From positions 49,619-113,618 of the forward strand of contig CACOQN010000003.1 of the NCBI GenBank assembly GCA_902629285.1: 64,000 nt of DNA. The letters are read 5' to 3'. The DNA is from an uncultured Pelagibacteraceae bacterium. Its GTDB lineage: Bacteria > Pseudomonadota > Alphaproteobacteria > Pelagibacterales > Pelagibacteraceae. Position numbers and translations under genes: made by a program. Position 1 is the stretch's first letter; the number at the start of each line of letters is the position of its first letter. This document shows, piece by piece, positions 30,713-41,657 of this stretch. The notes under the pieces are model-generated. The model did no database searches. It saw only the letters and a program-made list of their open reading frames with translations, and was not told the DNA's origin.

Positions 30713-32998
30713 ATGAAAAAAACGAAAATTGATCATTACACAGATAAAGAAGCTTTAGATTTTCATAAAGACAAAAAACCAGGCAAGATTGAGATCATTT
30801 CTTCAAAAAACATGACAACTAAGCGTGATCTCGCATTAGCATATTCTCCAGGAGTAGCCGCTCCTGTTAAAAAGATAAGTGAAAATCCTGAAGCAGCATA
30901 TGATTACACAAGCAAAGGAAACTTGGTTGCTGTAATTAGTAATGGTTCGGCAATTCTAGGAATGGGTAATTTAGGTGCCTTAGCATCAAAACCTGTGATG
31001 GAAGGAAAAGCTGTATTGTTTAAAAGATTTGCAGACATTGACTCTATTGATTTAGAAATAGATTGTAATAACTCCACTGACATAATCAATTCAATAAAAA
31101 ATTTTTCACCTAGCTTTGGTGGAATAAATTTAGAGGATATAGCAGCTCCAGATTGTTTTATAATAGAACATAAATTAAAAGAAATTTTAGATATTCCAGT
31201 TTTCCATGATGATCAGCACGGGACAGCAATAATAACAACTGCAGCATTAATAAATGCACTAGATATTTGTGGTAAATCAATAAAGAAGATAAAAGTTGTG
31301 GTTAATGGTGCTGGTGCATCAGCACAAGCTTGTACTGAATTATTTAAAAAAACAGGAGCAAAACCTGAAAATATAATAATGTTAGATAGAAAGGGTGTAA
31401 TTTATAAAGAGAGAACTGAAGGAATTGATCAGTGGAAATCCAGATATGCAGTCAAGACTAAACATAGAACTCTTAAGGATGCTATTAAAGGTGCTGATGT
31501 TTTTTTAGGGTTATCTACAAAAGGCATTTTAAAAAAAGAGATGGTTAAATCAATGGCAAAAAATCCAATTATATTTGCTTGCGCAAACCCAGATCCAGAG
31601 ATCACACCAGAAGAAATTAATGAAGTTAGAAATGATGCAATTATTGCAACTGGAAGATCAGACTATCCTAATCAAGTAAATAATTTAATTGGATTTCCAT
31701 ATATCTTCAGAGGTGCTTTAGATGTTAGATCAAAAACAATAAACGAAGAGATGAAAGTTGCTGCAGCTAATGCGATAGCTGAACTTGCAAGAGAAGACGT
31801 ACCTGATGAAGTTGTTGCAGCTATGGGAGGTGAAAGACCACATTATGGAAAAGATTATATTATTCCATCTACTTTTGACCCAAGATTAATTAGTGTCATA
31901 CCTGCAGCTGTAGCAAAAGCTGCTATAGAAAGCGGAGTGGCTAGAAAAAATATTGATGATTTTGAAATTTATAAAGAAGAGCTTAAACAAAGGCTAGATC
32001 CAACAGTAACTATAATGCAAGGTATAAATTCATTTATCAAAAAAAATCAGAAAAGAATTGTGTTTGCTGATGGTGAGGACGAAAATACATTAAAAGCGGC
32101 TATAGCATTTAAAAATTCAAAATTAGGTGTTCCAATTTTAGTTGGAAAAGAAACTAAAATAAAAGAGCAAATAAAAAAAATTGGGTACCGCGAAAATTTT
32201 GACATTGAAATTGTTAACTCAAAAGATGAAGAAAAAAGAAAAAGATATGTGAAACATTTGTTTGAAAAATTACAAAGAGAACAGGGATTGTTAGAAAGAG
32301 ATTGTGATAGAATGATAAGAAACGATAGAGTTGTATGGGCAACAAGTATGGTTGCCTGTGGTGATGCTGATGGTGCTGTAACAGGTAATACTAGGCGATT
32401 TGGTGCATCATTTGAAAAGATCAAGCAAGTGGTAGATGTTAGAAAAGGAGAAATAATGTTTGGATTAAACATGATAGTTCACAAAGGAAGGACTATTTTT
32501 GTTGGGGATACAAGTGTTCATGAATACCCTACATCTGAACAAATGGCTGAAATTGCAATATCTACGGCCAGAGTAGTTAGACTTTTCGGGTTTGATCCAA
32601 AAGTTGCTTTTGTATCTCATTCTACATTTGGACAACCTCTTACAAGTAGAACAAAACATATCCGTAATGCTGTTGAGATTCTGAAAGATAGAAAAGTTGA
32701 TTTTGAATTTGATGGAGATATGCAGCCAGATGTTGCTCTTAATTCTGAATATAAAGAACTATACCCTTTTGCAAAAATAGTTGGAAAAGCTAATATTCTA
32801 ATAATGCCTGGACAACATAGTGCCGCTATATCTTATAAATTAATGAAGACAATTGGAGACACAAAAGTAATTGGACCATTATTAATTGGACTTGGACTTC
32901 CTATTGAAATTGCTCCTTTAAGATCATCAACTTCAGAAATAATTAATTTAGCGTCAATTGCTGCTTACTCTTCTCAAGTAATTGATTACAAAAAATAA
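30713..32998 (+). CDS. maeB: NADP-dependent malic enzyme with phosphotransacetylase-like domain
   Basis: ORF; 761 aa; LALAYSPGVAAP, FHDDQHGTAI, C-terminal PTA-like domain. Confidence 0.93.
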   Translation: MKKTKIDHYTDKEALDFHKDKKPGKIEIISSKNMTTKRDLALAYSPGVAAPVKKISENPEAAYDYTSKGNLVAVISNGSAILGMGNLGALASKPVMEGKAVLFKRFADIDSIDLEIDCNNSTDIINSIKNFSPSFGGINLEDIAAPDCFIIEHKLKEILDIPVFHDDQHGTAIITTAALINALDICGKSIKKIKVVVNGAGASAQACTELFKKTGAKPENIIMLDRKGVIYKERTEGIDQWKSRYAVKTKHRTLKDAIKGADVFLGLSTKGILKKEMVKSMAKNPIIFACANPDPEITPEEINEVRNDAIIATGRSDYPNQVNNLIGFPYIFRGALDVRSKTINEEMKVAAANAIAELAREDVPDEVVAAMGGERPHYGKDYIIPSTFDPRLISVIPAAVAKAAIESGVARKNIDDFEIYKEELKQRLDPTVTIMQGINSFIKKNQKRIVFADGEDENTLKAAIAFKNSKLGVPILVGKETKIKEQIKKIGYRENFDIEIVNSKDEEKRKRYVKHLFEKLQREQGLLERDCDRMIRNDRVVWATSMVACGDADGAVTGNTRRFGASFEKIKQVVDVRKGEIMFGLNMIVHKGRTIFVGDTSVHEYPTSEQMAEIAISTARVVRLFGFDPKVAFVSHSTFGQPLTSRTKHIRNAVEILKDRKVDFEFDGDMQPDVALNSEYKELYPFAKIVGKANILIMPGQHSAAISYKLMKTIGDTKVIGPLLIGLGLPIEIAPLRSSTSEIINLASIAAYSSQVIDYKK

Positions 32999-33592
32999 TT
33001 AATCTCGTTGAATTCTTAAATCTTCAAGAAGAATAATACTAGCAATAACATCCTCAACATCTAGTATTTCTTTAGCTTCACTTATGACTAAATCTTTTTC
33101 TTCAAGAGTTAAAGCTATGCCATAAACATAAATCTTCTTTTTATAAGTATCAATTTGATAATTTGTTGCCTTTATATTTTTATTTACAATTAATGCTGTT
33201 CTTAGCTGAGAGGTTATAAGTAAATCTTTTGCAGATTGTTTAAAATTAAACTCTTCTTTAATTTTGATGTCATTTCTTACAGATCTTGCACCTTTTGTTT
33301 CCCAAGCTAATTTAGTAATTATTAATTTTTCCTCAGGTGTATCTACTTTTCCAGTAATAAAAATTCTACCATCTAATACTTTTGTTTTAACAGAAAGAAG
33401 ATATTTTTTATCTCTAGATAAAATTTTTGTAGTAATTGTTTTTTGCATTATTGAGTCATCTATCTGAGTACCAACTGTTCTTGGATCTAAAGCAACAGAA
33501 ACACCAGTTCCAAAAAGACCTTTAGAACCAACACCCACACACGCTGTTAAAATAAAACCAATTAAGATAAAAATTATTAATTTATTTTTCAT
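32999..33592 (-). CDS. BON-domain lipoprotein
   Basis: ORF; lipobox LTAC, two BON repeats (VKTKVLDGRIFITGKVDT, KKIYVYGIALTLEEKDLV). Confidence 0.82.
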   Translation of the reverse strand: MKNKLIIFILIGFILTACVGVGSKGLFGTGVSVALDPRTVGTQIDDSIMQKTITTKILSRDKKYLLSVKTKVLDGRIFITGKVDTPEEKLIITKLAWETKGARSVRNDIKIKEEFNFKQSAKDLLITSQLRTALIVNKNIKATNYQIDTYKKKIYVYGIALTLEEKDLVISEAKEILDVEDVIASIILLEDLRIQRD

Positions 33593-34445
33593 TTTTTAAT
33601 TCTAAACAATATTTGTATATTTCTTTTTTGGGCACGTTAGTGCTTTGACTTAAAATATCTGTAATTTCTTTGGTTGATAACTTATTTATCATTTTTTTTA
33701 TTATACTAATATCTGATTCAGTTAATTTTTCAGATATATTTTTATTTATTTTTTTCTCAGAAATAACAACTGTAAGCTCACCTTTTGGTTCTTTCTCAAA
33801 CAATTCTAATTCATCTACATTTTTTCTAATAAATTCTTCATATATTTTTGTTATTTCCCTACAAAGAACTATCTTTCTTCCAGTAAAATTCTTTTTTATT
33901 TCAGGTAAAATTTTGTTAATTTTTTTAGGAGAAATAAAAAAAACTAAAGAATGTTCAAATTCAGAGTATTTTTTCAATTTGCTAGATAATTGCTGTTTTT
34001 TATCTGGAAAAAAACCGCAGAACAAAAATTTGTCTGAAAAACCACTAACCGAAACCGCGGCAGCAATAGCAGAAGGTCCAGGAATCGGAAAGATTTTTAT
34101 CTCATTATTAATACACGCATTAACTAAAATTGAACCGGGATCAGAAATACTGGGTGTGCCGGCATCAGATATAAGAGAAATAATTTTCCCAGATTTTAGA
34201 TATTCAATAATTTTTACTACATTTTTTTTCTCATTAAACTTATGATTAGAAATTAATTTTGATTTTATTTGATACTTATCTAAAAGATTTTTTGAAACAC
34301 GAGTATCTTCGCATAAAATAAATTCGGACTGCTGTAAAACTTCAATTGCTCTTAAAGTTATATCTTTTAGATTTCCTAGGGGAGTTGATACTAAATAAAG
34401 ACCATTTTCGTATTCTTTTAATTTAAATTGTGGTTTTATGATCAT
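33582..34445 (-). CDS. rsmI: 16S rRNA (cytidine-2'-O)-methyltransferase RsmI
   Basis: ORF; LYLVSTPLGNLKDITLRAIEVL, EDTRVSKNLLDKY, ISDAGTPSISDPG. Confidence 0.95.
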   Translation of the reverse strand: MIIKPQFKLKEYENGLYLVSTPLGNLKDITLRAIEVLQQSEFILCEDTRVSKNLLDKYQIKSKLISNHKFNEKKNVVKIIEYLKSGKIISLISDAGTPSISDPGSILVNACINNEIKIFPIPGPSAIAAAVSVSGFSDKFLFCGFFPDKKQQLSSKLKKYSEFEHSLVFFISPKKINKILPEIKKNFTGRKIVLCREITKIYEEFIRKNVDELELFEKEPKGELTVVISEKKINKNISEKLTESDISIIKKMINKLSTKEITDILSQSTNVPKKEIYKYCLELKNEK

Positions 34446-34479
34446 AATTTAGCTTAAAAAATATTATACTAACATCAAA

Positions 34480-35634
34480 ATGATTAAATTAATTAATATT
34501 ATTTATTTTATTTCTTTAAGTTTTTACTTTGTCTTTTTTTCAACTGTTAACGCTCAGGAAAAAATTAAAATAGGATTATTGGTACCTATGACAGGAGAAA
34601 ATAAGGAAATTGGAGAGTCAATTATTAAAGCGGTTGGATTAGCTGTAAAAGATATAGATAATGAATTAATAGAAATCTATCCAAAAAATACGGCAACTAA
34701 AGCTAACCAAACTTTAAAATCAGCATTTGAATTAAGTGAAATGGGTATAAAAATTGTTATAGGCCCGGTATTCTATGAAAGTTTAACTTATTTAGATGAA
34801 ATGAAGGATTTAACATTTTTATCATTAACAAATAAAACTTTAGACCTTCCTAAAAATGTAATTTCTGCTGGAATTAATTCTACATCACAATTTAATACAA
34901 TAAAAAAATTTTTAGAAACTAATCAAATTAAAAGAACTATTTTTTTAACACCAATTCAAGATTATGAATTTGAAGTTAAAAAAGGAATGAAAAATTCAAA
35001 AATTAAAATTTATAAAGATTATGAATATAATACAGAGCCTACAAAACTAACAAAACAAATAGAGGAAATTACAAACTATAGAATTAGAAAGCAAAATTTA
35101 GAAGATGAGATAAAAAGAATTAAAAATTCTAATGAACCAAATAAAGAAAAAAAAATAAAAAGACTGGAAAAGAGATATACTTTAGGTGGTTTAAATTTTG
35201 ATGCAGTAGTAATTGCTGATTTTGATGAAAGTCTAAAAAGTGTATCTACATCACTTTTATACACAGACGTACTTCCTAAAAATAAATATTTTATAACATT
35301 AAATCAATGGTTTGATGAAAGTTTATTAAATGAAACTGATATTCAACCACTATATTATCCATCAATAAATAAAGAAAATTTTAATAACTACAAAATAAAA
35401 TATTATAACGCATTTAATGAAGATCCTAGCCATTTATCTTTATTGAGTTATGATCTTGTTGGCTTAGTTTATTATTTATCACTTAACTCAAATACAGAAA
35501 ACTTAAATAAAATTTTTAAGAGAAAAAATTCATTCAAAGGAAAAATAGGAATTTTTGATATTAAGAATAATAAAATCAATCACAGATTAAATTTTTATAA
35601 AGTTGAAAATCAAAAACTTATAAAAATTTTCTAA
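34480..35634 (+). CDS. Penicillin-binding protein activator/LppC-like periplasmic binding protein
   Basis: ORF; signal peptide; IKIGLLVPMTGENKEIGESI Leu/Ile/Val-binding-like fold; next to rsmI. Confidence 0.78.
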   Translation: MIKLINIIYFISLSFYFVFFSTVNAQEKIKIGLLVPMTGENKEIGESIIKAVGLAVKDIDNELIEIYPKNTATKANQTLKSAFELSEMGIKIVIGPVFYESLTYLDEMKDLTFLSLTNKTLDLPKNVISAGINSTSQFNTIKKFLETNQIKRTIFLTPIQDYEFEVKKGMKNSKIKIYKDYEYNTEPTKLTKQIEEITNYRIRKQNLEDEIKRIKNSNEPNKEKKIKRLEKRYTLGGLNFDAVVIADFDESLKSVSTSLLYTDVLPKNKYFITLNQWFDESLLNETDIQPLYYPSINKENFNNYKIKYYNAFNEDPSHLSLLSYDLVGLVYYLSLNSNTENLNKIFKRKNSFKGKIGIFDIKNNKINHRLNFYKVENQKLIKIF

Positions 35635-36220
35635 TTTTTTTAAAAGCCTGAAATCTATGATCCATCTTGTATTTTTGAGACGGCCTCATTTCTCCAAAAG
35701 TTTTTCTTTTTTTTAAAGGTATAAAAATTGGATCATATCCAAATCCATTTTTACCTCTTGGTTTATCAGAAATATGACCTTCAACTTTTCCTAACACACA
35801 CGCAATTTTTTGATTTAAATATGAAATAGATAGAGCACAAATAAATCTTGCTTTAATTTTTTTACTTTTCCAATTTTTATCTTTTTTGTTTAGCTCTCTA
35901 TAAACTTTTCTGATTGCTTTACTAAAATCTCCATACCTTCCTCCCCACCTTGCGGAGTAAATTCCTGGATTTTTATTCAAAAAATCTATCTCTAAGCCGG
36001 AGTCATCTGCCAAACAAATTAATCCTGTTTTTTTTGAAAAATATTTAGATTTTATTAATGAGTTTTCTTTAAATGTCTTTCCATTTTCAACTGGGCTCTT
36101 GAGATTAAATTCAGATGTGGAATGAATTTTAATGTTTTTTGGTAACAAACTCCTGATTTCATGTAATTTTCCCTTGTTATTGGTGCCAATGAGTAATTTA
36201 TTAATTTTTTGTTTAGACAT
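35618..36220 (-). CDS. rdgB: Non-canonical purine NTP pyrophosphatase
   Basis: ORF; IGTNNKGKLHEIRSLLP, LADDSGLEIDFLNKNPGIYSARWGG. Confidence 0.94.
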   Translation of the reverse strand: MSKQKINKLLIGTNNKGKLHEIRSLLPKNIKIHSTSEFNLKSPVENGKTFKENSLIKSKYFSKKTGLICLADDSGLEIDFLNKNPGIYSARWGGRYGDFSKAIRKVYRELNKKDKNWKSKKIKARFICALSISYLNQKIACVLGKVEGHISDKPRGKNGFGYDPIFIPLKKRKTFGEMRPSQKYKMDHRFQAFKKIRKFL

Positions 36221-36256
36221 CTAGAAATTATAAAAATCCTTACCATATAAAAGTCT

Positions 36257-36910
36257 ATGGAAAAAGAAGAAAACCAAAATAGCACTTCTAAAGATCAAAA
36301 CGAAGAAATGGTAAAAGAAACTAAGAAACCTGAAGAAAACTTAGCCGAAGAAAATAAACAAGAAACAGAGCAAGAACCTAAAGAAGAAATTAAAGAACCG
36401 ACTCCAGAAGAAAAAATTGCTGAACTAGAAGATAAAGTAGCAAGAACTTTTGCAGAAATGGAAAATCAAAGAAGAAGATTTGAAAAAGAAAAAGAGGATG
36501 CTTTTGAATATGGCGGTTATAACTTTGCTAAAGAGGCATTAAATTTGATTGATAACCTAGATCGATCAAAACATGTGCTTGAAAGTGACGACAAGTTAAA
36601 GGAAACTGATGCATTAAAAAAGACATTAGAACATTTAGAAATTATTAAGAAAGACCTCATCTCAATATTTGAAAAAAATAATATTAAACCAATTGATAGC
36701 CTTAACAAAAAACTAGATCCAAACTTTCATCAAGCAATGATGGAAATAGAGGATGACACGAAAGAACCTGGAACAATAATCCAAGAAATCCAAAAAGGCT
36801 TTACTATAAAAGACAGATTACTTAGACCCTCATTAGTAGGAGTATCAAAAAAAGTTACAATAAAAGATGAAAAAACCGAAGAAAATCAAGAAAAAATAGA
36901 AAATAAATAA
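36257..36910 (+). CDS. grpE: Nucleotide exchange factor GrpE
   Basis: ORF; ENQRRRFEKEKEDAFEYGGYNFAKEAL; adjacent to dnaK. Confidence 0.93.
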   Translation: MEKEENQNSTSKDQNEEMVKETKKPEENLAEENKQETEQEPKEEIKEPTPEEKIAELEDKVARTFAEMENQRRRFEKEKEDAFEYGGYNFAKEALNLIDNLDRSKHVLESDDKLKETDALKKTLEHLEIIKKDLISIFEKNNIKPIDSLNKKLDPNFHQAMMEIEDDTKEPGTIIQEIQKGFTIKDRLLRPSLVGVSKKVTIKDEKTEENQEKIENK

Positions 36911-36922
36911 TTATGAGATCAA

Positions 36923-36950
36923 CTTGTAGTTTCACATTTAAACCTTATAT
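36923..36950 (+). promoter_or_regulatory. Candidate RpoH (sigma-32) promoter of dnaK
   Basis: CTTG-N17-CTTATAT in the grpE-dnaK gap, matching the alphaproteobacterial RpoH pattern CTTG-N17/18-CYTATNT. Confidence 0.6.
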
Positions 36951-36973
36951 GACGAAAGAGAGACATTAATATT

Positions 36974-38899
36974 ATGAGTAAAATTATTGGAATAGACTTA
37001 GGAACAACAAATTCATGTGTTGCCATCATGGAGGGAACACAAGCTAAGGTTTTAGAAAATGCTGAGGGCGCAAGAACTACTCCATCAGTTGTAGCGTTCA
37101 CAGATGAAAGCGAAAAATTAATTGGCCAACCAGCAAAAAGACAAGCTGTTACAAATCCTGAAAACACCATCTTTGCGGTTAAAAGGCTAATTGGAAGAAA
37201 TTTTGAGGATCCAACTGTAAAAAAAGATGTTGAGGCTGCACCATTTAAGATAGTTAATTCAGAAAAAGGTGATGCTTGGATTGAGGCAAAAGGTGAAAAA
37301 TATTCTCCCTCGCAAATTTCTGCATTTATTTTACAGAAAATGAAAGAAACAGCAGAGAAATATTTAGGTCAAGCTGTGACCAAAGCAGTAATTACAGTTC
37401 CAGCTTATTTTAACGATGCACAAAGACAAGCAACAAAAGATGCAGGAAAAATTGCTGGTCTTGAAGTTTTAAGAATTATAAATGAACCAACAGCTGCTTC
37501 TCTAGCTTATGGTTTAGATAAAAAACAAAATAAAAAGATTGCCGTATATGATTTGGGTGGAGGAACATTTGATGTATCTATCTTAGAGTTGGGTGATGGT
37601 GTATTTGAAGTTAAATCCACTAATGGTGATACATTTTTAGGTGGTGAAGATTTTGATAATGCTGTTGTTGATTACTTAATTTCTGAATTTAAAAAAGATA
37701 ATGGAATTGATCTTAAGTCAGATAAACTAGCCTTACAAAGATTGAAAGAAGCTGCAGAAAAAGCAAAAATAGAATTATCATCTGCAGAACAAACAGATAT
37801 TAACTTACCTTTCATTACTGCAGATAAAACAGGTCCTAAACATATAAATTTAAAAATGACTAGAGCAAAACTTGAAGCTTTAGTTGAGGACTTAATTGCT
37901 AGAACAATGCCTCCATGTAAAACTGCTTTGAAGGATGCAGGAGTTACCGCTAGTGAAATTGATGAGATAGTTATGGTTGGTGGTATGACTAGAATGCCGA
38001 AAGTAATTGAAGAAGTAAAAAATTTTTTTGGAAAAGATCCTAATAAAAGTGTAAACCCAGATGAAGTTGTTGCGATGGGAGCAGCTATACAAGCAGGTGT
38101 GTTACAAGGTGATGTTAAAGATGTACTTCTATTGGATGTAACCCCATTATCACTTGGTATTGAAACACTTGGTGGAGTTTCAACTAAACTAATTGAGAAA
38201 AATACAACAATACCAACAAAAAAAAGCCAAGTTTTCTCAACTGCCGAGGACAATCAGCCCGCCGTTTCAATTAGAGTGTTGCAAGGTGAAAGAGAAATGG
38301 CAGCAGACAATAAAGCTTTAGGTAATTTTGAATTAGTGGGTATAGCTCCAGCACCAAGAGGAGTTCCTCAAATTGAAGTTACATTTGATATTGATGCTAA
38401 TGGTATCGTAAATGTTTCAGCAAAGGACAAAGGAACTGGTAAAGAACAAAAAATTCAAATCCAAGCTTCTGGTGGATTAAGTGATGAAGAAATTGATAAA
38501 ATGGTAAAAGATGCAGAAGCTAATAAAGAAGCTGACAAAAAGAAAAGAGAGTCAGTTGACGTTAGAAATCAAGCAGATACTTTAATTCACTCTACTGAAA
38601 AGAATTTAAAAGAACATGGATCAAAAATTTCAGATGCAGAGAAAAAAGCAATTGAAGATGCATCTAGTGCTGTAAAAGAAGCTTTAAAAGGTGAAGATAT
38701 TGAAGATATCAAGAAGAAAACTGAAGCTTTAGTTCAAGCTTCGATGAAACTTGGAGAAGCAATCTATAAATCACAACAAACTGCAAAACCAGATTCTGGT
38801 AAAGATGATGGAGGAGATGATGCAGGCAAAAAAGACGAGAATGTTGTCGATGCTGATTTCGAAGAAGTAAAAGACGAGAACAAAGAAAAAAGCGCTTAA
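36974..38899 (+). CDS. dnaK: Molecular chaperone DnaK
   Basis: [32 protein letters not shown]. Confidence 0.98.
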   Translation: MSKIIGIDLGTTNSCVAIMEGTQAKVLENAEGARTTPSVVAFTDESEKLIGQPAKRQAVTNPENTIFAVKRLIGRNFEDPTVKKDVEAAPFKIVNSEKGDAWIEAKGEKYSPSQISAFILQKMKETAEKYLGQAVTKAVITVPAYFNDAQRQATKDAGKIAGLEVLRIINEPTAASLAYGLDKKQNKKIAVYDLGGGTFDVSILELGDGVFEVKSTNGDTFLGGEDFDNAVVDYLISEFKKDNGIDLKSDKLALQRLKEAAEKAKIELSSAEQTDINLPFITADKTGPKHINLKMTRAKLEALVEDLIARTMPPCKTALKDAGVTASEIDEIVMVGGMTRMPKVIEEVKNFFGKDPNKSVNPDEVVAMGAAIQAGVLQGDVKDVLLLDVTPLSLGIETLGGVSTKLIEKNTTIPTKKSQVFSTAEDNQPAVSIRVLQGEREMAADNKALGNFELVGIAPAPRGVPQIEVTFDIDANGIVNVSAKDKGTGKEQKIQIQASGGLSDEEIDKMVKDAEANKEADKKKRESVDVRNQADTLIHSTEKNLKEHGSKISDAEKKAIEDASSAVKEALKGEDIEDIKKKTEALVQASMKLGEAIYKSQQTAKPDSGKDDGGDDAGKKDENVVDADFEEVKDENKEKSA

Positions 38900-38928
38900 A
38901 CTGACATCTAATTGTCTGGGGTAATTTG

Positions 38929-40056
38929 ATGGCTAAAAGAGACTATTACGATGTCCTAGGCGTTAATAAAAGCGCAAGTCCTGACGAATTAAAATCCGCG
39001 TACAGAAAGTTAGCCGTTAAGTATCATCCTGATAAAAATCCAGGGGACTCGAAAGCAGAAGAAAAATTCAAAGAGGCTAGTGAGGCTTACGGAATACTTT
39101 CAGATAAAGAGAAAAAACAAAACTACGATAACTTTGGTCATGCAGCTTTTGAAAATGGTGGTGGCAGACCAGGTGGTGGTTTTGGTGGTTTTGGTGGTGC
39201 AGACTTTTCAGATATTTTTGAAGATTTTTTTGGAGATTTTGGTGGAGGTGGAAGATCAAGAAGTAGAAAATCAAATAATAGAGGTTCTGACTTAAGATAT
39301 GATTTATCTATTTCATTGGAAGAGGCTTACCATGGAAAGAAACAAGACATAAAATTTTCTACAACGGAACAATGCGGAACATGTAAAGGAAATGGATCTA
39401 AACCAGGTTATTCTCCAGATAGATGCTCATTTTGTGGTGGTAATGGTAGAGTAAGATCTAATCAAGGTTTCTTTACTGTACAACAAACTTGTCCTCAATG
39501 TAATGGAAATGGTGAGGAAATAACTAACCCTTGTAATGATTGTAATGGCCAGGGTAAAAAACAAGCATCAAAGAAAATTTCTGTAACTATTCCAAAAGGT
39601 GTTGATGATGGAACTAGAATTAGGCTTGCAGGAAAGGGAGAAGCAGGAACAAGAGGTGGAGCAACAGGTGATCTTTATCTATTTGTTAATGTAAATTCCC
39701 ATAGCTTATTTAAAAGATCTGATGAAAATTTATTCTTTGAATTTCCACTTTCTCTTGCAGATGCCGCTTTAGGAACTACAATAGAAATTCCAACTATTGA
39801 TGGTGGAAAAGCTAAAATTAAAATACCTGATGGTACTCAAAATGGTAAGCAATTTAGATTAAAAGGTAAAGGTATGCCATTTATGAGAAGAGGTGATTTT
39901 GGTGACTTATATGTTCAGGTTAAAACAGAAGTACCTGTATATTTAAATAAAAAACAAAAAGAATTACTAGAGCAATTTAGAGAAATTGAAAATGACAAGT
40001 CAAATCCAAGTATCAAAAAGTTTTTCCAGAAAGCAAAAGACTTTTGGAAAAATTAA
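38929..40056 (+). CDS. dnaJ: Chaperone DnaJ
   Basis: ORF; J domain [11 protein letters not shown] region, four CxxCxGxG repeats. Confidence 0.97.
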   Translation: MAKRDYYDVLGVNKSASPDELKSAYRKLAVKYHPDKNPGDSKAEEKFKEASEAYGILSDKEKKQNYDNFGHAAFENGGGRPGGGFGGFGGADFSDIFEDFFGDFGGGGRSRSRKSNNRGSDLRYDLSISLEEAYHGKKQDIKFSTTEQCGTCKGNGSKPGYSPDRCSFCGGNGRVRSNQGFFTVQQTCPQCNGNGEEITNPCNDCNGQGKKQASKKISVTIPKGVDDGTRIRLAGKGEAGTRGGATGDLYLFVNVNSHSLFKRSDENLFFEFPLSLADAALGTTIEIPTIDGGKAKIKIPDGTQNGKQFRLKGKGMPFMRRGDFGDLYVQVKTEVPVYLNKKQKELLEQFREIENDKSNPSIKKFFQKAKDFWKN

Positions 40057-40059
40057 AAC

Positions 40060-40227
40060 ATGGGATTAGAAGAAATAGTTCCATCAATAGCTTTAATATT
40101 AGTATTAATTCTTGTTCTACCTGGCTTTATAAAATCAAACTTGAAGAAAAAAGTATTTTTTAAAAACTTAAGTATTTGGGGTATTATTGTTTTAGTTCTT
40201 ATGATAATTCTTTATTTTATCTTTTAA
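40060..40227 (+). CDS. Small two-TM membrane protein (55 aa), absent from ORF track
   Basis: Manual translation MGLEEIVPSIALILVLILVLPGFIKSNLKKKVFFKNLSIWGIIVLVLMIILYFIF*; stop overlaps dapB ATG (TAATG). Confidence 0.7.
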   Translation: MGLEEIVPSIALILVLILVLPGFIKSNLKKKVFFKNLSIWGIIVLVLMIILYFIF

Positions 40228-41003
40228 TGAAAAAAACTAACTTAGCTATTACTGGTTGTATGGGAAGGATGGGTCAACAACTCATCAAATCTATAAAGAA
40301 GAATAAAAATTTTAAATTAGTTTCACTTACAGAAAATAGATTAATAAATAAAAAATTTAATGGAATTAAACCTGAATTAAATTCTGCTAATGCGTTTAAA
40401 AAAACTGATGTGATTATTGATTTCACAGTACCGGATTGCACACTTGAAATACTAAAGATAGCATCAAAACTTGGAAAAAAAGTAGTAATTGGTACTACAG
40501 GATTTACTAGGAGCCAAGAAAATCAAATTAAGAAATATTCAAAAAAGATACCTATTTTAAAAGCTGGTAATATGAGTTTAGGTGTAAATTTATTGATGTA
40601 TTTAACTGAGATTGCATCAAAAACACTGAATGAAGAATACTTGAGCAAAATATTTGAGGTGCACCACAAACACAAAAAAGACTATCCATCTGGTACTGCG
40701 TTAATGCTTGGTAAAGGAATCGCGGATGGAAAAAATAAAAATTTATATAATCTAATTGGCAAAAAATACTTAAACAAAAAATCTTTTCCTTATGGAAAAA
40801 AAATTAATTTTAACTCAATTAGAAAGGGTGGGATTATCGGTGAACATGAGGTAAAATTCTCAAGTGGAAAAGAAATAATTACACTAAACCATGAAGCTTT
40901 TGATAGAGCTCTTTACTCAGATGGAGCTTTAACAGCTTCTAAATGGCTAATGAAAAAAAAATCAGGTTTATATTCTATGAGAGATTTGCTTAATTTTTCA
41001 TAA
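40227..41003 (+). CDS. dapB: 4-hydroxy-tetrahydrodipicolinate reductase
   Basis: ORF; GCMGRMGQQLI, VIGTTGF, EVHHKHKKDYPSGTAL; start at MKKTNLAITG. Confidence 0.95.
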   Translation: MKKTNLAITGCMGRMGQQLIKSIKKNKNFKLVSLTENRLINKKFNGIKPELNSANAFKKTDVIIDFTVPDCTLEILKIASKLGKKVVIGTTGFTRSQENQIKKYSKKIPILKAGNMSLGVNLLMYLTEIASKTLNEEYLSKIFEVHHKHKKDYPSGTALMLGKGIADGKNKNLYNLIGKKYLNKKSFPYGKKINFNSIRKGGIIGEHEVKFSSGKEIITLNHEAFDRALYSDGALTASKWLMKKKSGLYSMRDLLNFS

Positions 41004-41656
41004 TGGGTGAAAAAGAAAAAGCAAAGATTATTATTCAAACACTAAATAAAATTTATCCTAAAGCCCCTGTTCCTCTAAAAAGTAAAAATACTTTCACACT
41101 ATTAATCTCTGTTCTACTTTCAGCACAGTGCACCGATGTAAATGTAAACAATGTAACAAAAGATATATATCCAAAATATTATAAACCAGAACACTTTGTA
41201 AAATTAGGAAGAAAAAAAATTGAGAAATTAATTAAGAAAATTGGAATTTTCAGAGTTAAAGCAAAAAGCATTTACTCAATGTCAAAACAGGTGCTAGAAA
41301 AACACGGGGGTAAAGTACCTAGAACCTTTGAAGAACTTGAAAAACTGCCAGGTGTAGGGCACAAAACAGCAAGCGTAGTAATGTCTCAAGGTTTTGGATA
41401 TCCGGCTTTTGCTGTTGATACTCATATTCATAGACTTGCACAAAGATGGGGTCTAACAAATGGAAAAAATGTAATTCAAACTGAAAAAGATTTAAAAAGA
41501 ATATTTCCTAAAAAAACTTGGTCTAAACTTCATTTACAAATAATTTTTTATGGAAGAGAATATTGTAAAGCAAGAGATTGTTACGGTTTAAGTTGCAAAA
41601 TATGCACTACTTGCTACCCAAATAGAAAAAAACCTGTTATTACCAAAAAAGCGTAA
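41003..41656 (+). CDS. nth: Endonuclease III
   Basis: ORF; LPGVGHKTASVVMSQGFGYPAFAVDTHIHR, C-terminal Cys cluster. Confidence 0.95.
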   Translation: MGEKEKAKIIIQTLNKIYPKAPVPLKSKNTFTLLISVLLSAQCTDVNVNNVTKDIYPKYYKPEHFVKLGRKKIEKLIKKIGIFRVKAKSIYSMSKQVLEKHGGKVPRTFEELEKLPGVGHKTASVVMSQGFGYPAFAVDTHIHRLAQRWGLTNGKNVIQTEKDLKRIFPKKTWSKLHLQIIFYGREYCKARDCYGLSCKICTTCYPNRKKPVITKKA

Positions 41657-41657
41657 T

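Noticed and set aside
33670-34245. 191-aa plus-strand ORF antisense to rsmI
   Set aside because: Low-complexity Phe/Ile/Ser-rich mirror of a conserved coding sequence.
37672-38253. 193-aa minus-strand ORF antisense to dnaK
   Set aside because: Shadow ORF of a highly conserved gene; no recognisable domain.
39160-39250. GGTGGT repeats in dnaJ
   Set aside because: Encodes the normal Gly/Phe-rich linker of DnaJ.
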